Part shown: one piece after another, positions 8,901-23,900 of the stretch
Numbering within the stretch: position 1 is the stretch's first letter
How the letters are laid out: each line of letters starts with the position of its first letter
Assembly (NCBI RefSeq): GCF_033807575.1
Contig: NC_084711.1
Coordinates: 11,718,001-11,782,000, forward strand
DNA from: Cydia pomonella
Lineage: Eukaryota > Arthropoda > Insecta > Lepidoptera > Tortricidae
Reading direction: 5' to 3'
DNA: 64,000 nt
Made by a program: the position numbers and the translations under genes
The notes under the pieces: model-generated
What the model saw: the letters and a program-made list of their open reading frames with translations, nothing else
Told to the model about the DNA's origin: nothing
Databases searched by the model: none

Positions 8901-11900
8901 ATGATGTTTAACCTTTTTCAGGATACGGGTGTGTCCGTGAGGAAACGAGTGATAAAAATTTTAAAGGACATCTGCACCGAGTGCCCCGAATTCCCCAAGA
9001 TCCCAGAGATCTGCGTGAAGATGATCCGGCGGGTGAACGACGAGGAGGGCATCCGCAAGCTGGTGATGGAGGTAAAATAGAAATACATTTATTTGCGAGA
9101 ATGTGGGTTATAAACATCGACCGTTCTGTGATTCATTCTTAATCTTGGTGCACTTAAATTTAAACAGGAAGTGATTCGAGGTGTAAGCCAATTAGATTAA
9201 ATTTAAACAATTGTGAAACAGAAAAGTACAACAAAATAAATTCAGCACGTAAGGTAATAAGACGATAGAAGTTTAATACAATCATTATAAATTGAGTAGT
9301 ATTTTGAGTAAGTATAAATATAATATGTCGGTAGTGGAGTGAGTAGTACTCGTAACGCTCGAGGGTTGCGCAGGTGTTCCAGAACATGTGGTTCAGCCCG
9401 TGCCCGGCGACGCGGCTGGCCGCGCTGGACGCCGCGGACCCGCTGACGCGCAAGGTGCTCAACATCACCGACGTCGTCATCTCCTCCCGCGACATGGGCC
9501 TCGAGTGGTTCCAGCAGCTGCTGATGAGCGTGAGTCGACTGTTCTATATGTCACATTGTGAACGCGAACTTTAGGCTGCCTTTACTTTTTAACCGACTTC
9601 AAGATTTCAAAAGAGAAGGTTATCAATTCGGTTGTATGTTTTTTTTTTTATGTTTGTTACTCCATAAGCCGTCCTCCGTCTCCGTCATTTCTGAACCGAT
9701 TTTGTTTTTTTTTTTTTTTTTGAATTTATATATATACAGATTGGTCCCGTTTTTATCAAAACTCAGTTCTGATGATGGGATCCATGAGGAATCGAGGACC
9801 TCTTAAAATGTGAAAGGCATACATATAGTGATTTTTGTATTTTCTGTAACAAATCAAACATTTTAAAAAGTGACATTTGATGAAGTGGAACTGCTGATGA
9901 TGATCAGAATGGAACTCTTCAACGACGCATAGTACACGTTTGGCGATTTGTCCTCTGCGCTGTGTTTGTTAAGCAAATTAGATTTTCAAGACAAAATGTC
10001 AAGTTCGAGTTCTGACGATGGGATCCATGACGACTCGAGGGAACTCCTCAAATGTTAAAGGCATGTATATAGTGATCTTAGTATTTTCATTAACAAATCA
10101 AGTATTTACATTTGTAGAAGTGACATTTGATGAAGTGGAACTGCTGATGATGAACAGAACGGAACTCTTCAATGATGCATAGTTCACGTTAGGCAATTTG
10201 TTCTCTTTGCCAAGCAGTTAGGTTTTCAAGGCACAATTTTATATTTCTATCCTATTTAATTTTTTAATAATTATCTGGTGCTTTATTTCATGCATGGTGT
10301 GAAATAATTGATCTTAAATACAGTCGAATACCCTATTGCGGGTATCTTACCAGTCAACCATAGGGCAAATCTGAAATATGGGTGCAGTGGCAAAAAAAAC
10401 ATGTTACCTCCTTTTCTACATAATTAGCCGTAGGACGCTGTCTTTTTTTAATTTCTTTGTATGAAATCTAAAATCAACAATAATCGTTCTTTCACCGGTC
10501 TCCCTCATTGAAGTCGGTTTTTTTTTCTTAAAAATTATTTGTATTTTCTTTAAACAATTTCTTTCTTACGAACCTTAGTAGATTACCTTTGGTTAGCTGG
10601 TAGGTATATAGGTTGTATCTGCCTTTTGCTGGATATTCTTACAGATCTTACATGATTAAATCTGTGACGTTTCACGGGTAAAGGTACTTTATAGTGGTTG
10701 GCACTATGGTTGATATTTCACCTGTTCAATTTCTTTGACCAATGTGCATAGCGTCTTACTCTTTCATTAAGCAAAATGTGAGATGCAAACACACATTGGA
10801 CCAAGAAATTGGACAGGAATACCATCCTTACGCCATTATTAATGACGCTCCCAATACTAATGCGGTGCGACGCTATGTAAGTACCGATCACTAGGTACCT
10901 TTACATCACAAATATATACAAGTATATTTGAATAAATAAAATGTTCACGAAGTAATCACTACCTAATTATTTATTATATTAATTTCCCTTTTCTTTTCAG
11001 TTATTCAAACCGAAAGAGGACAAAGATGACTCCACGAAAATTATATATCAACCGCCTAAATCGCTTTTAGTAGCCTGCCAACAAATTGTTGACTGCCTTA
11101 TTGAGAGTTTACTACAATTAGAAGAAACCAGTGCTGAAGGTAAAAGGGGAACATTAAATAAAGTTCAAATTAATGTGTTACGCCTAGTCGTGTTTGATAA
11201 TATTGTAATAAATATTTAACTTTTCAGGAAGTGGATCGTCTCAAAGGATACTCGCGTGTCTCTCCACTCTACATTTATTCGCTAAAATTAGACCACAGTT
11301 ATTAGTTAATCACGCCCTGACTCTACAACCGTACCTGAGTTTAAAATGCCAGGTGAGTGGCACAGTCATTTGAATAGGCTAGAAAACAAGTTTTTAATAA
11401 TGGTATCATTTGATCCGGTGTATTTTAGGGTTAAATGTCTATATGGAGACCAAGTGCAATACATCAATATAACAGTCAAAAATTACAATCTAAGTATGAA
11501 TATCGTACTCAACGCACGAAATTGCCTTACAGTCTATTTTTCAATGAAATTTGAGGAATAGAAGGGTACCTTTTCTCATTTTTGGAAAAAAAGAAATGTA
11601 TTTTTTAGTATCCAATTTATTATGATAAATTGCTCATTTTCTATCTGCTTACATAGGTTTATGTGACTATCAAGATGTGGCATCATCCCAATTGCTTAAA
11701 ATAATAAATAGCTTTTCTCAGTTTGTCAATAAAATAGTACTTTGTACGCGCAGAACCAATACGAGCAACAGATAACGTCGACGGTAGCGTCGACGCTGGA
11801 GCTGGTGGTGCCCCTGATGGAGCACCCGAGCGAGGTGTTCCTGGCGCAGCTCGAGGAGGACGCCGTGAAGCTGATCCTGCAGCGCGGCCAGCTCGTCATC

Positions 11901-14900
11901 GCCGCCTGCATCGCGCTGCTCGCCGCCATCGTCAACAACCTCACGCGGAACTACAAGCTCATCCGGGATGTCTTCAACAAGTACCACGGTATGTCGCACA
12001 CGTTCTTGCTAGATTCTAGTTGTTCCCGGCCCAGCTCGAGGAGGACGCCGTGAAGCTGATCCTGCAGCGCGGCCAGCTCGTCATCGCCGCCTGCATCGCG
12101 CTGCTCGCCGCCATCGTCAACAACCTCACGCGGAACTACAAGCTCATCCGGGATGTCTTCAACAAGTACCACGGTATGTCGCACACGTTCTTGCTAGATT
12201 CTAGTTGTTCCCGGCCCAGCTCGAGGAGGACGCCGTGAAGCTGATCCTGCAGCGCGGCCAGCTCGTCATCGCCGCCTGCATCGCGCTGCTCGCCGCCATC
12301 GTCAACAACCTCACGCGGAACTACAAGCTCATCCGGGATGTCTTCAACAAGTACCACGGTATGTCGCACACGTTCTTGCTAGATTCTAGTTGTTCCCGGC
12401 CCAGCTCGAGGAGGACGCCGTGAAGCTGATCCTGCAGCGCGGCCAGCTCGTCATCGCCGCCTGCATCGCGCTGCTCGCCGCCATCGTCAACAACCTCACG
12501 CGGAACTACAAGCTCATCCGGGATGTCTTCAACAAGTACCACGGTATGTCGCACACGTTCTTGCTAGATTCTAGTTGTTCCCGGCCCAGCTCGAGGAGGA
12601 CGCCGTGAAGCTGATCCTGCAGCGCGGCCAGCTCGTCATCGCCGCCTGCATCGCGCTGCTCGCCGCCATCGTCAACAACCTCACGCGGAACTACAAGCTC
12701 ATCCGGGATGTCTTCAACAAGTACCACGGTATGTCGCACACGTTCTTGCTAGATTCTAGTTGTTCCCGGCCCAGCTCGAGGAGGACGCCGTGAAGCTGAT
12801 CCTGCAGCGCGGCCAGCTCGTCATCGCCGCCTGCATCGCGCTGCTCGCCGCCATCGTCAACAACCTCACGCGGAACTACAAGCTCATCCGGGATGTCTTC
12901 AACAAGTACCACGGTATGTCGCACACGTTCTTGCTAGATTCTAGTTGTTCCCGGCCCAGCTCGAGGAGGACGCCGTGAAGCTGATCCTGCAGCGCGGCCA
13001 GCTCGTCATCGCCGCCTGCATCGCGCTGCTCGCCGCCATCGTCAACAACCTCACGCGGAACTACAAGCTCATCCGGGATGTCTTCAACAAGTACCACGGT
13101 ATGTCGCACACGTTCTTGCTAGATTCTAGTTGTTCCCGGCCCAGCTCGAGGAGGACGCCGTGAAGCTGATCCTGCAGCGCGGCCAGCTCGTCATCGCCGC
13201 CTGCATCGCGCTGCTCGCCGCCATCGTCAACAACCTCACGCGGAACTACAAGCTCATCCGGGATGTCTTCAACAAGTACCACGGTATGTCGCACACGTTC
13301 TTGCTAGATTCTAGTTGTTCCCGGCCCAGCTCGAGGAGGACGCCGTGAAGCTGATCCTGCAGCGCGGCCAGCTCGTCATCGCCGCCTGCATCGCGCTGCT
13401 CGCCGCCATCGTCAACAACCTCACGCGGAACTACAAGCTCATCCGGGATGTCTTCAACAAGTACCACGGTATGTCGCACACGTTCTTGCTAGATTCTAGT
13501 TGTTCCCGGCCCAGCTCGAGGAGGACGCCGTGAAGCTGATCCTGCAGCGCGGCCAGCTCGTCATCGCCGCCTGCATCGCGCTGCTCGCCGCCATCGTCAA
13601 CAACCTCACGCGGAACTACAAGCTCATCCGGGATGTCTTCAACAAGTACCACGGTATGTCGCACACGTTCTTGCTAGATTCTAGTTGTTCCCGGCCCAGC
13701 TCGAGGAGGACGCCGTGAAGCTGATCCTGCAGCGCGGCCAGCTCGTCATCGCCGCCTGCATCGCGCTGCTCGCCGCCATCGTCAACAACCTCACGCGGAA
13801 CTACAAGCTCATCCGGGATGTCTTCAACAAGTACCACGGTATGTCGCACACGTTCTTGCTAGATTCTAGTTGTTCCCGGCCCAGCTCGAGGAGGACGCCG
13901 TGAAGCTGATCCTGCAGCGCGGCCAGCTCGTCATCGCCGCCTGCATCGCGCTGCTCGCCGCCGTCGTCAACAACCTCACGCGGAACTACAAGCTCATCCG
14001 GGATGTCTTCAACAAGTACCACGGTATGTCGCACACGTTCTTGCTAGATTCTAGTTGTTCCCGGCCCAGCTCGAGGAGGACGCCGTGAAGCTGATCCTGC
14101 AGCGCGGCCAGCTCGTCATCGCCGCCTGCATCGCGCTGCTCGCCGCCATCGTCAACAACCTCACGCGGAACTACAAGCTCATCCGGGATGTCTTCAACAA
14201 GTACCACGGTATGTCGCACACGTTCTTGCTAGATTCTAGTTGTTCCCGGCCCAGCTCGAGGAGAACGCCGTGAAGGTGATCCTGCAGCGCGTTCAGCTCG
14301 TCATCGCCGCCTGCAAATATTTATCGAACCTTCTCACAAACATTCACTTAACATTGACGGGTAAAGGAGAAAGGCAGGTCATAAACATAATAATAAGTAT
14401 CAGCTCATTTAAAAGACGTTTCAATTTAAATAGCTTTCTCCAACATATCTGGATAATATTTCTATATTCATATATCATACTGCTTTAGACAGACCGACCA
14501 TAATTACAGCAAGAAAATCCCCAGTTTTCATAAGTTGGTCACTCGCATCCTATTCTGTCAAAATAGATCGTACAAATTTTACAATGTAAAACAAGATATA
14601 ATTTTAATCCTTTGGTTTTAGGAATACTTCTACAATGGAAGTCGAGTTGGCAGAGGAACCCTGACATAACGCGCACCCTGCACGCAAGGCCTCAGTTCCG
14701 ACGGTCGCTCTTCATCGTGGGCCTCTTGTTGCGATATTTCGACTTCACGGACCCCAAAGTCATTGATGGCCTTGCAGTAAGTTACATTAATAAGCAGCAA
14801 ATATCATTTCGTCACCCTAGTTCACAATCGTACTAATTACGGCGAAAATTTTATAGTTAATACCACAGTACGCAAGAAAAATATATTACGACCAAATTTT

Positions 14901-17900
14901 CCACGTAATTAGTTCGATTGTGAACTAGGGCGACGATTTTTACTCTTGTCATTACCAAAGCACTACAGGCAAACTATATTTTGCTGATTAAATTCTAATA
15001 CAAATATCTACATTCTAAATGGCTCTACCTATTGGATTTTCGGCGTCACATAATCGAAGTTCAAGTTCTGAATTTTATTTACTTTCCAGATTGACATCAA
15101 AGAACAATTGTTCACAACGTTGATGTTCTTTGTGGGATTGGAAGATGAGGATTTTGTGTCACACACACTTAAAGCGATGGGGTCCGTTTGCGTCAGGCAT
15201 TACGAGTTTATGCTAAGGCCGGAACTCAAAGAGTTTTACCACCAGCTGCTAACTTCTGACCTCGCGCCTATAGAAATGAAAGCGGACGTGCTCAGGAATG
15301 TCGAAATGTATTTACAAGAGGAAGAACAAAGAATGATTAGACAAGACAAAGAATGTAAGTTTGAAAATTCTTATAAAAATATTTAGTTTTCTGTTTCAAC
15401 ATTAACTACATATTTCATTTGGTTATATAAAGCTGACGAAACAAAAGACCGTCGCAATCTAGCTAGTGTTAGAAACATTTTTTTATCGATATCGATAATG
15501 GAATAAAAAACGGTCAACCAAATAAATAAATAAACGTTAGGTTTGCATAAAATTATGTAGAAACAGTTTCGTTCAAGCCGTTTATGCTACTGAATGAACT
15601 TCACTCAACGTCAACTGTTTACTTCCAGAGAAATCAGAGAATGTTGAAAAATTAATGATTATCTATTCCTATTGCTATCACCTATCACAAACTAAATAAA
15701 ATGTCATGTGCTGCTGTGTGTACTGACGTGGATTTCGAAGAAGAAATTGCCTGTTTCTATTTAATTTTATACAAAAGGCACGTAATTTTTTTTATCTTCT
15801 ATATTTTTTTAATTTGGTGAACCGTTTTTTCTTCTATTACATAACTTCCGATATCTTTAAAGAAATGTTTCTAACACTAGCTAAATTGCGACAGTCTTCT
15901 CTTTTGCCGCGACAATTCCGCGCTCTGCTTATAAGTGTGTTAAATAAAATACAAAAAAAAACTATTTTAAAGATTTTTACTGCTCCTATTATAAACATTA
16001 GCTATTCTGTTCTGACAGGGTCGAAGCGATCGAAGCTAGAAAACCTGAAGGAGATGGGCGACGTGTCATCGGGCATGGCCTCGACGGTGATCCAGCTGTA
16101 CCTGAAGGAGATCCTCGGTGCCTTCCTGCACCCCAGCACGCTGGTGCGCTCCAGCGCCATGAAGGTCGTCCAGCTCGTGCTGGCGCAGGGGCTCGTGCAC
16201 CCCGTGCAGGTACACTGTCACCTCTACACTACACACACCAGCTGCACCCGAAGGAGATCCTCGGTGCCTTCCTGCACCCCAGCACGCTGGTGCGCTCCAG
16301 CGCCATGAAGGTCGTCCAGCTCGTGCTGGCGCAGGGGCTCGTGCACCCCGTGCAGGTACACTGTCCAGCTGCACCCGAAGGAGATCCTCAGCTCCTTCCT
16401 GCACCCCAGCAGAAGCTAAAACTGGCAATTTTTTCATACATGTACAAGATGATGTCGATGTAGAGCGGGAGCGCAGAGCGCTGGCGGTACGGGCGAACAT
16501 GCTGACCCACAGATTCGCGCGGTGTACAGCTGCAGTCAAAACTACGCTCTTTAGAACATACTGCACTTCGCTGTACTCGGCTGCACTGTAGGTAAGCTGT
16601 ACGCAACGGTCGCTCAGCTCTCTGCACGTCCAGTATAATAATGCTTTCAGGGCGCTGCTGGGGCTGTCACGGTTCTGCAGTGCATCCACCATGTTCGCGG
16701 AAGCACGTGTAGATAGTTTCAGTGCTGTGCTGCGTAAAAAGATGGCATCGCTTCTGAACAGAATACGTGACAACCCGAACAGCCTCCTGAAGACATAAGC
16801 TGTAAGGAATGAGTGCTCAGTAATGCAACATTTAATTAAAAATACGTTGTCATTAGCGGGGTCCACACAGAGCGAGCATACGCGCGAGGCAATTTCCTCA
16901 CGCACAAACCGGCCAGTGTAGACGTGCCTCGCCCGAGGAAAACGCACGCGCCGCCTCGGCCGAGGCACGTCTACACTGGCCGGTTTGTGTGTGAGGAAAT
17001 TAAATTATTAACTAATAGGCGGGCCCACACTGAGCGAGCGAGTGAGCACGTACGTGCGAGGTAATGTCCTCACGCACAAACCGGCCAGTGTAGACGTGCC
17101 TCGCCCGAGTGAAAACGCACTTGCCGCCTCACTGTGGACCCGCCTATTAGTTAGTTACGGATATTAACATAGATTTTAGGTTTTAGCTTTAATAATACTA
17201 ACAAATATGTGGATCTTGTTGTCTGAATAATTAAACGTACAAATAATTATTGTTATTATAACGAAGTGGCCCCGCCTTGAACATGAAAACGAAAGTTCAT
17301 ATTTTCTACCACCAAGTACACCATCTTCGCACATAGCCAATATGCCATTTATATGTAATTGGTAATCATTGACCAGTAAATTTGTTATAACAATGCGATT
17401 TGGATCAGTTTTTGACATGGAAATTATTCTAAATTTTACTTAAAAAATAAAATAATGCCACATTATATCACTATCCATGAATAAATCAGTATTTCGTGTG
17501 ATCTCCGTTTCCAGTCTAGACAAGAACGCCTAATTAGAAGGAAGCCTTAGATAATCGCATTTTATCAAGTTCACACTTTGCATAGAATAAAGTGAGATTG
17601 AGGAATTACTAATCAACTTTCAATTGATTATTATTTATCTATTTGGGCTTTTCAATAAACTTTAGTTATTTCTTTTCAGATTGTTCCCTATTTGATCTGC
17701 ATGAGTACTGATTTGGAAGTGACAGTGTCTCACGCAGCAGACAAAAACTTACAAGAAATAGATAAGAAATACCCTGGATTCATCCATATGAAGGCGCAAC
17801 TTGGCATCAAGCTGTCTTATCAGTTACAAAAAATAATTCAGACCAGCGCCAAGAATGATGTCATTCGAGGTTTTAGGTAACTTGACTGACATTACACATT

Positions 17901-20900
17901 TTTGAAAGACTTAATTAACTATGAAAAGTTACTAAACTTGTTATGCCATTTCAGGAAAAAAGACCAAGACGAACTGCCTTCGTCTCTGAATGGATTTTTA
18001 TATTCATTACTACGTAATACACGACCGCAAAGGAGGGCGCTGGTTTTATCGTTACTTAAGCAATTTGACGATGTTTCCGTAAGTACCCATTCTTCAGTCA
18101 GTTTCCAATAATCAAGCAGCATATCATTAAATCGTTCAATACTGTATACACCTGTATAAATATTGTATATGTTCATAAATAAACTTGTTTCCAGACTGCG
18201 CCTTTGGATCAAATGTTGTACCTGGCAGATAATTTGAGTTACTTCCCGTATCAAGTACAAGATGAACCACTTTTTATAATTCATCACATCGACATCATCA
18301 TATCTACATCCGGATCAAACTTACTACAAGTTTTTCGTGAGGTAATTTAATAAATTTTACTAGTTTGGCCCTAGGTAGGCTGGTTAGTTTTATGAATTAA
18401 ATTATATTATATTGACCTAAAAGCAAGTTTGTATTAGGAGATAAACGAAAGGGATGTGGAATTTAGTAGGCAGACAAATACAGAGCTATTATCATATTCT
18501 CGCTTTACATTTTTACCAACATTTAAAAAGTACTGCGTTGCCGCGTCAAAACGGTACTAGTCTTTTTGTTCCCCCAGGAAGGCTTGTTGGGCAAAAATGA
18601 ACCCAACTAAATTACGCAGGTTATTATTGGTATGTTGTCTGCAATGTTAAAAACTTGGTTCTCAATGGCGCACTGTACGAAATGTTGACGCTTTCCATCA
18701 CCGCACCGCTCGCCGTCGGATGAACACCCTCACATCTAGAACCTAAATGGTCGCCCACTGTGCGGTTTCAGAGGAATTTCCTCCCGTGGACGCCCCAGCT
18801 GTGGAATGAGCTCCCTGCCGAGGTTTTCTTTAGGGGCTACAGGTCCTTCAAAAAAAGGAGTGTACAGGTTTTTAAAGGGTCGGCAACGCACATGTGTAGT
18901 TGCAGGCGTCCATAAGCTACGTTTACTGTTTACCATCAGGCGGGCTTGTTTTCCACCGACGTGGTACATAAAAAAATGTATACCCTATGGTATACTTGCT
19001 TTTAGGCATTGATACTATTCGCCTGACACGCTTGTCAAAAAAACACATCATCACCGTATATCGTTCGCTTCGCTTGGAAAATCTTTTAGTGCCCTCGCGA
19101 CAAAATCGCCGACGAAGCAGGAGGTTCCGGGTTCGAATCCTGGTTAGGCCATTTATTTGTGTGTTTATCGAAAATATTCGGTCCTAAGTTATGGATATTT
19201 TTTTCTATGTATATAAGTTTTTATCTGTTTTTATATATAGTATATTGTAGGAGAGGCCGGAAAACCGCCTAAAGATGGACGAGTGAGTTTGACCTCAAAT
19301 AATACGAGTCCATCTTTATCGTTTCCGGCCGAGGCATTACATACTGCTTTTCACGACTACTGCGAGGAAATAAGAAAACATTTGCATGACTATAAGTACT
19401 TTTAATAGAAATTAATATGTATATTGGCGTGACGACAATTGTTGAAAGAAAGCGATGTATTTTTGCCAGGAACATTTGTATTTTCTTCACTAGAAGAACT
19501 CATTTTTATAGGGTAGATACGTGTTTATTGTATTTTTTAGTCAAACACAATTTATACTATCCAATTCAGTAAGTATTTTCCGGTGCCTTTGATGGGCCTT
19601 TTTTACTTTTTTTATGAGTTTTAAGAGGCGTATTTCTGTTGTTTGCTTCAAACCGACTCTACGTTTTTGCTAAAAAAACACAAACAGTTATAAAAGTAAA
19701 AACGCCTTAAGCGTGGCTTAAAGGACTCGCGTCCAGGCCATAATTGTAAAAAAAATTAACTGAATGTTTTTGACTTTTTTTTGTAACATGTAATTGGTCC
19801 TATAAATAACCTAATTTTATTATTGAAGGAAAAAGTTGCGCCAAAAAAAGACCTTTTACCATCACCAATGACAGATGATAACAATGAAACATTGTAGTAG
19901 TGGTGGTTCAGGTGCTACAGCTATTTCCAGCTTGGCTTTAGACCATCTATTGCCACTTTTCCGAACAGTGGCGTGAAATAACTATAGTTAACTATATCGG
20001 GTGTTTCCTGTAACAGGAGCAATAAATTAAACTGTAGGCTGTACTCCTTAAACTGACCAACATTTGTTCAACAACTTTGAAAAATAACTTAAGTTTTGAT
20101 TTTTATTACACATTGAAGTTAATTCTAAGACGAAATGTATTGCGAATGTTTAAAGCGTGACAAGCAATATCAAACACACTGATGTCAGCGTACATTGAAA
20201 ATAATATTAATTTTGTATGAAAAAGAAATCTAAAGATTTCATAATTTTTAAAAGTTGTTAATCAAAAGTTATATCGTTTTAGGAGTACCATATATGGTTC
20301 AATTATTTGCTCGTGTTACAGGAAACACCCGGTATATTATACCAATACTACTCTATCGTCGTCTAGTACTTACTATAGAACTAAGTCGATCTATGTAAAA
20401 TTGTCCCATAACAAAAAATTCATAACCTCTATCGTAGGGTCTGGTGAGCACGAGCTCGGAGGAGAAGGAAGAGGAGGAGGAGGACGAGGAGGAGGCGGAG
20501 GCGCTGGTGGCGCGGCTGCCGGAGTGCACGCGGCCGCTGGCCGACGCCATGCGCCAGGCGCGCGGCTGTCTGCTGCTGCTCGTGCTCAAGCAGCACCTCA
20601 AGCAGCTCTACGGGTTCACCGACGCGTCAGTATCACTACATTTTTCTTATCCCTTTTACACAAAACAAGTACCTGATACAGCCATTACTATTCTTAGCGT
20701 TCTTCATACCCTGGATTTAAAAAAGGAGGAGGATCCGAATATTATTTTTTTATTTAAATGCCATGCAGATTTAGCTAGGTCTGATGATAATTTGGATAGT
20801 AAAACATCAAGGTTTTCATTACCAAGTGTGCATCTGCAATGTAGCATATTTGTTACAGCAAAATCAACCAGTACTCGCCGTCGGAGAGCGTGAAGGTTTA

Positions 20901-23900
20901 CGAGAAGGCGATTTCTCGGCGGCAGGCGCCGGTGTTCGAGCCGCGCGCCACCATCGCGCAACTACGCGACGAGCCGCAGGACGACGAGCTCGACGAGCGC
21001 GGCCGCCGCCGGCTGGTGGACGACTACCTCGAGGTATGCGCACGTGGCTCCGACGTACTGGCCGGAGAGTTGGAGGTGTACGAGAAGGCGGTGTCGCGGC
21101 GGCAGGCGCCGGAGTTCGCGCCGCGACCCTCCATCGTGCAACTACGCGACGAGCCGCAGGACGACGAGCTCGACGAGCGCGGCCGCCGCCGGCTGGTGGA
21201 CGACTACCTCGAGGTATGCGCACGTGGCTCCGACGTACTGGCCGGAGAGTTGGAGGTGTACGAGAAGGCGGTGTCGCGGCGGCAGGCGCCGGAGTTCGCG
21301 CCGCGACCCTCCATCGTGCAACTACGCGACGAGCCGCAGGACGACGAGCGCGGCCGCTGTCGGCTGGTGGACGACTACCTCGAGGTATGCGCACGTGGCT
21401 CCGACGTACTGGCCGGAGAGTTGGAGGTGTACGAGAAGGCGGTGTCGCGGCGGCAGGCGCCGGAGTTCGCGCCGCGACCCTCCATCGTGCAACTACGCGA
21501 CGAGCCGCAGGACGACGAGCGCGGCCGCTGTCGGCTGGTGGACGACTACCTCGAGGTATGCGCACGTGGCTCCGACGTACTGGCCGGAGAGTTGGAGGTG
21601 TACGAGAAGGCGGTGTCGCGGCGGCAGGCGCCGGAGTTCGCGCCGCGACCCTCCATCGTGCAACTACGCGACGAGCCGCAGGACGACGAGCGCGGCCGCT
21701 GTCGGCTGGTGGACGACTACCTCGAGGTATGCGCACGTGGCTCCGACGTACTGGCCGGAGAGTTGGAGGTGTACGAGAAGGCGGTGTCGCGGCGGCAGGC
21801 GCCGGAGTTCGCGCCGCGACCCTCCATCGTGCAACTACGCGACGAGCCGCAGGACGACGAGCGCGGCCGCTGTCGGCTGGTGGACGACTACCTCGAGGTA
21901 TGCGCACGTGGCTCCGACGTACTGGCCGGAGAGTTGGAGGTGTACGAGAAGGCGGTGTCGCGGCGGCAGGCGCCGGAGTTCGCGCCGCGACCCTCCATCG
22001 TGCAACTACGCGACGAGCCGCAGGACGACGAGCGCGGCCGCTGTCGGCTGGTGGACGACTACCTCGAGGTATGCGCACGTGGCTCCGACGTACTGGCCGG
22101 AGAGTTGGAGGTGTACGAGAAGGCGGTGTCGCGGCGGCAGGCGCCGGAGTTCGCGCCGCGACCCTCCATCGTGCAACTACGCGACGAGCCGCAGGACGAC
22201 GAGCTCGACGAGCGCGGCCGCCGCCGGCTGGTGGACGACTACCTCGAGGTATGCGCACGTGGCTCCGACGTACTGGCCGGAGAGTTGGAGGTGTACGAGA
22301 AGGCGGTGTCGCGGCGGCAGGCGCCGGAGTTCGCGCCGCGACCCTCCATCGTGCAACTACGCGACGAGCCGCAGGACGACGAGCGCGGCCGCTGTCGGCT
22401 GGTGGACGACTACCTCGAGGTATGCGCACGTGGCTCCGACGTACTGGCCGGAGAGTTGGAGGTGTACGAGAAGGCGGTGTCGCGGCGGCAGGCGCCGGAG
22501 TTCGCGCCGCGACCCTCCATCGTGCAACTACGCGACGAGCCGCAGGACGACGAGCGCGGCCGCTGTCGGCTGGTGGACGACTACCTCGAGGTATGCGCAC
22601 GTGGCTCCGACGTACTGGCCGGAGAGTTGGAGGTGTACGAGAAGGCGGTGTCGCGGCGGCAGGCGCCGGAGTTCGCGCCGCGACCCTCCATCGTGCAACT
22701 ACGCGACGAGCCGCAGGACGACGAGCGCGGCCGCTGTCGGCTGGTGGACGACTACCTCGAGGTATGCGCACGTGGCTCCGACGTACTGGCCGGAGAGTTG
22801 GAGGTGTACGAGAAGGCGGTGTCGCGGCGGCAGGCGCCGGAGTTCGCGCCGCGACCCTCCATCGTGCAACTACGCGACGAGCCGCAGGACGACGAGCGCG
22901 GCCGCTGTCGGCTGGTGGACGACTACCTCGAGGTATGCGCACGTGGCTCCGACGTACTGGCCGGAGAGTTGGAGGTGTACGAGAAGGCGGTGTCGCGGCG
23001 GCAGGCGCCGGAGTTCGCGCCGCGACCCTCCATCGTGCAACTACGCGACGAGCCGCAGGACGACGAGCGCGGCCGCTGTCGGCTGGTGGACGACTACCTC
23101 GAGGTATGCGCACGTGGCTCCGACGTACTGGCCGGAGAGTTGGAGGTGTACGAGAAGGCGGTGTCGCGGCGGCAGGCGCCGGAGTTCGCGCCGCGACCCT
23201 CCATCGTGCAACTACGCGACGAGCCGCAGGACGACGAGCGCGGCCGCTGTCGGCTGGTGGACGACTACCTCGAGGTATGCGCACGTGGCTCCGACGTACT
23301 GGCCGGAGAGTTGGAGGTGTACGAGAAGGCGGTGTCGCGGCGGCAGGCGCCGGAGTTCGCGCCGCGACCCTCCATCGTGCAACTACGCGACGAGCCGCAG
23401 GACGACGAGCGCGGCCGCTGTCGGCTGGTGGACGACTACCTCGAGGTATGCGCACGTGGCTCCGACGTACTGGCCGGAGAGTTGGAGGTGTACGAGAAGG
23501 CGGTGTCGCGGCGGCAGGCGCCGGAGTTCGCGCCGCGACCCTCCATCGTGCAACTACGCGACGAGCCGCAGGACGACGAGCGCGGCCGCTGTCGGCTGGT
23601 GGACGACTACCTCGAGGTATGCGCACGTGGCTCCGACGTACTGGCCGGAGAGTTGGAGGTGTACGAGAAGGCGGTGTCGCGGCGGCAGGCGCCGGAGTTC
23701 GCGCCGCGACCCTCCATCGTGCAACTACGCGACGAGCCGCAGGACGACGAGCGCGGCCGCTGTCGGCTGGTGGACGACTACCTCGAGGTATGCGCACGTG
23801 GCTCCGACGTACTGGCCGGAGAGTTGGAGGTGTACGAGAAGGCGGAGTCGCGGCGACAGGCGCCGGAGTTCGCGCCGCGACCCTCCATCGTGCAACTATG

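Noticed and set aside
11989..14314. CRISPR-like array of regularly spaced identical repeats
   Set aside because: Units are whole exon pieces with constant, not unique, spacers; the sequence is a eukaryotic gene and there are no cas genes.
7762..18341. Stromalin (SA/STAG) or other HEAT protein instead of NIPBL
   Set aside because: Order and sequence of blocks such as VKMIRRVNDEEGI and EMGDVSSGM are specific to NIPBL/Scc2.
19085..19160. tRNA gene suggested by ggttcgaatcc
   Set aside because: No A box, anticodon arm or cloverleaf can be built; it fits a SINE.
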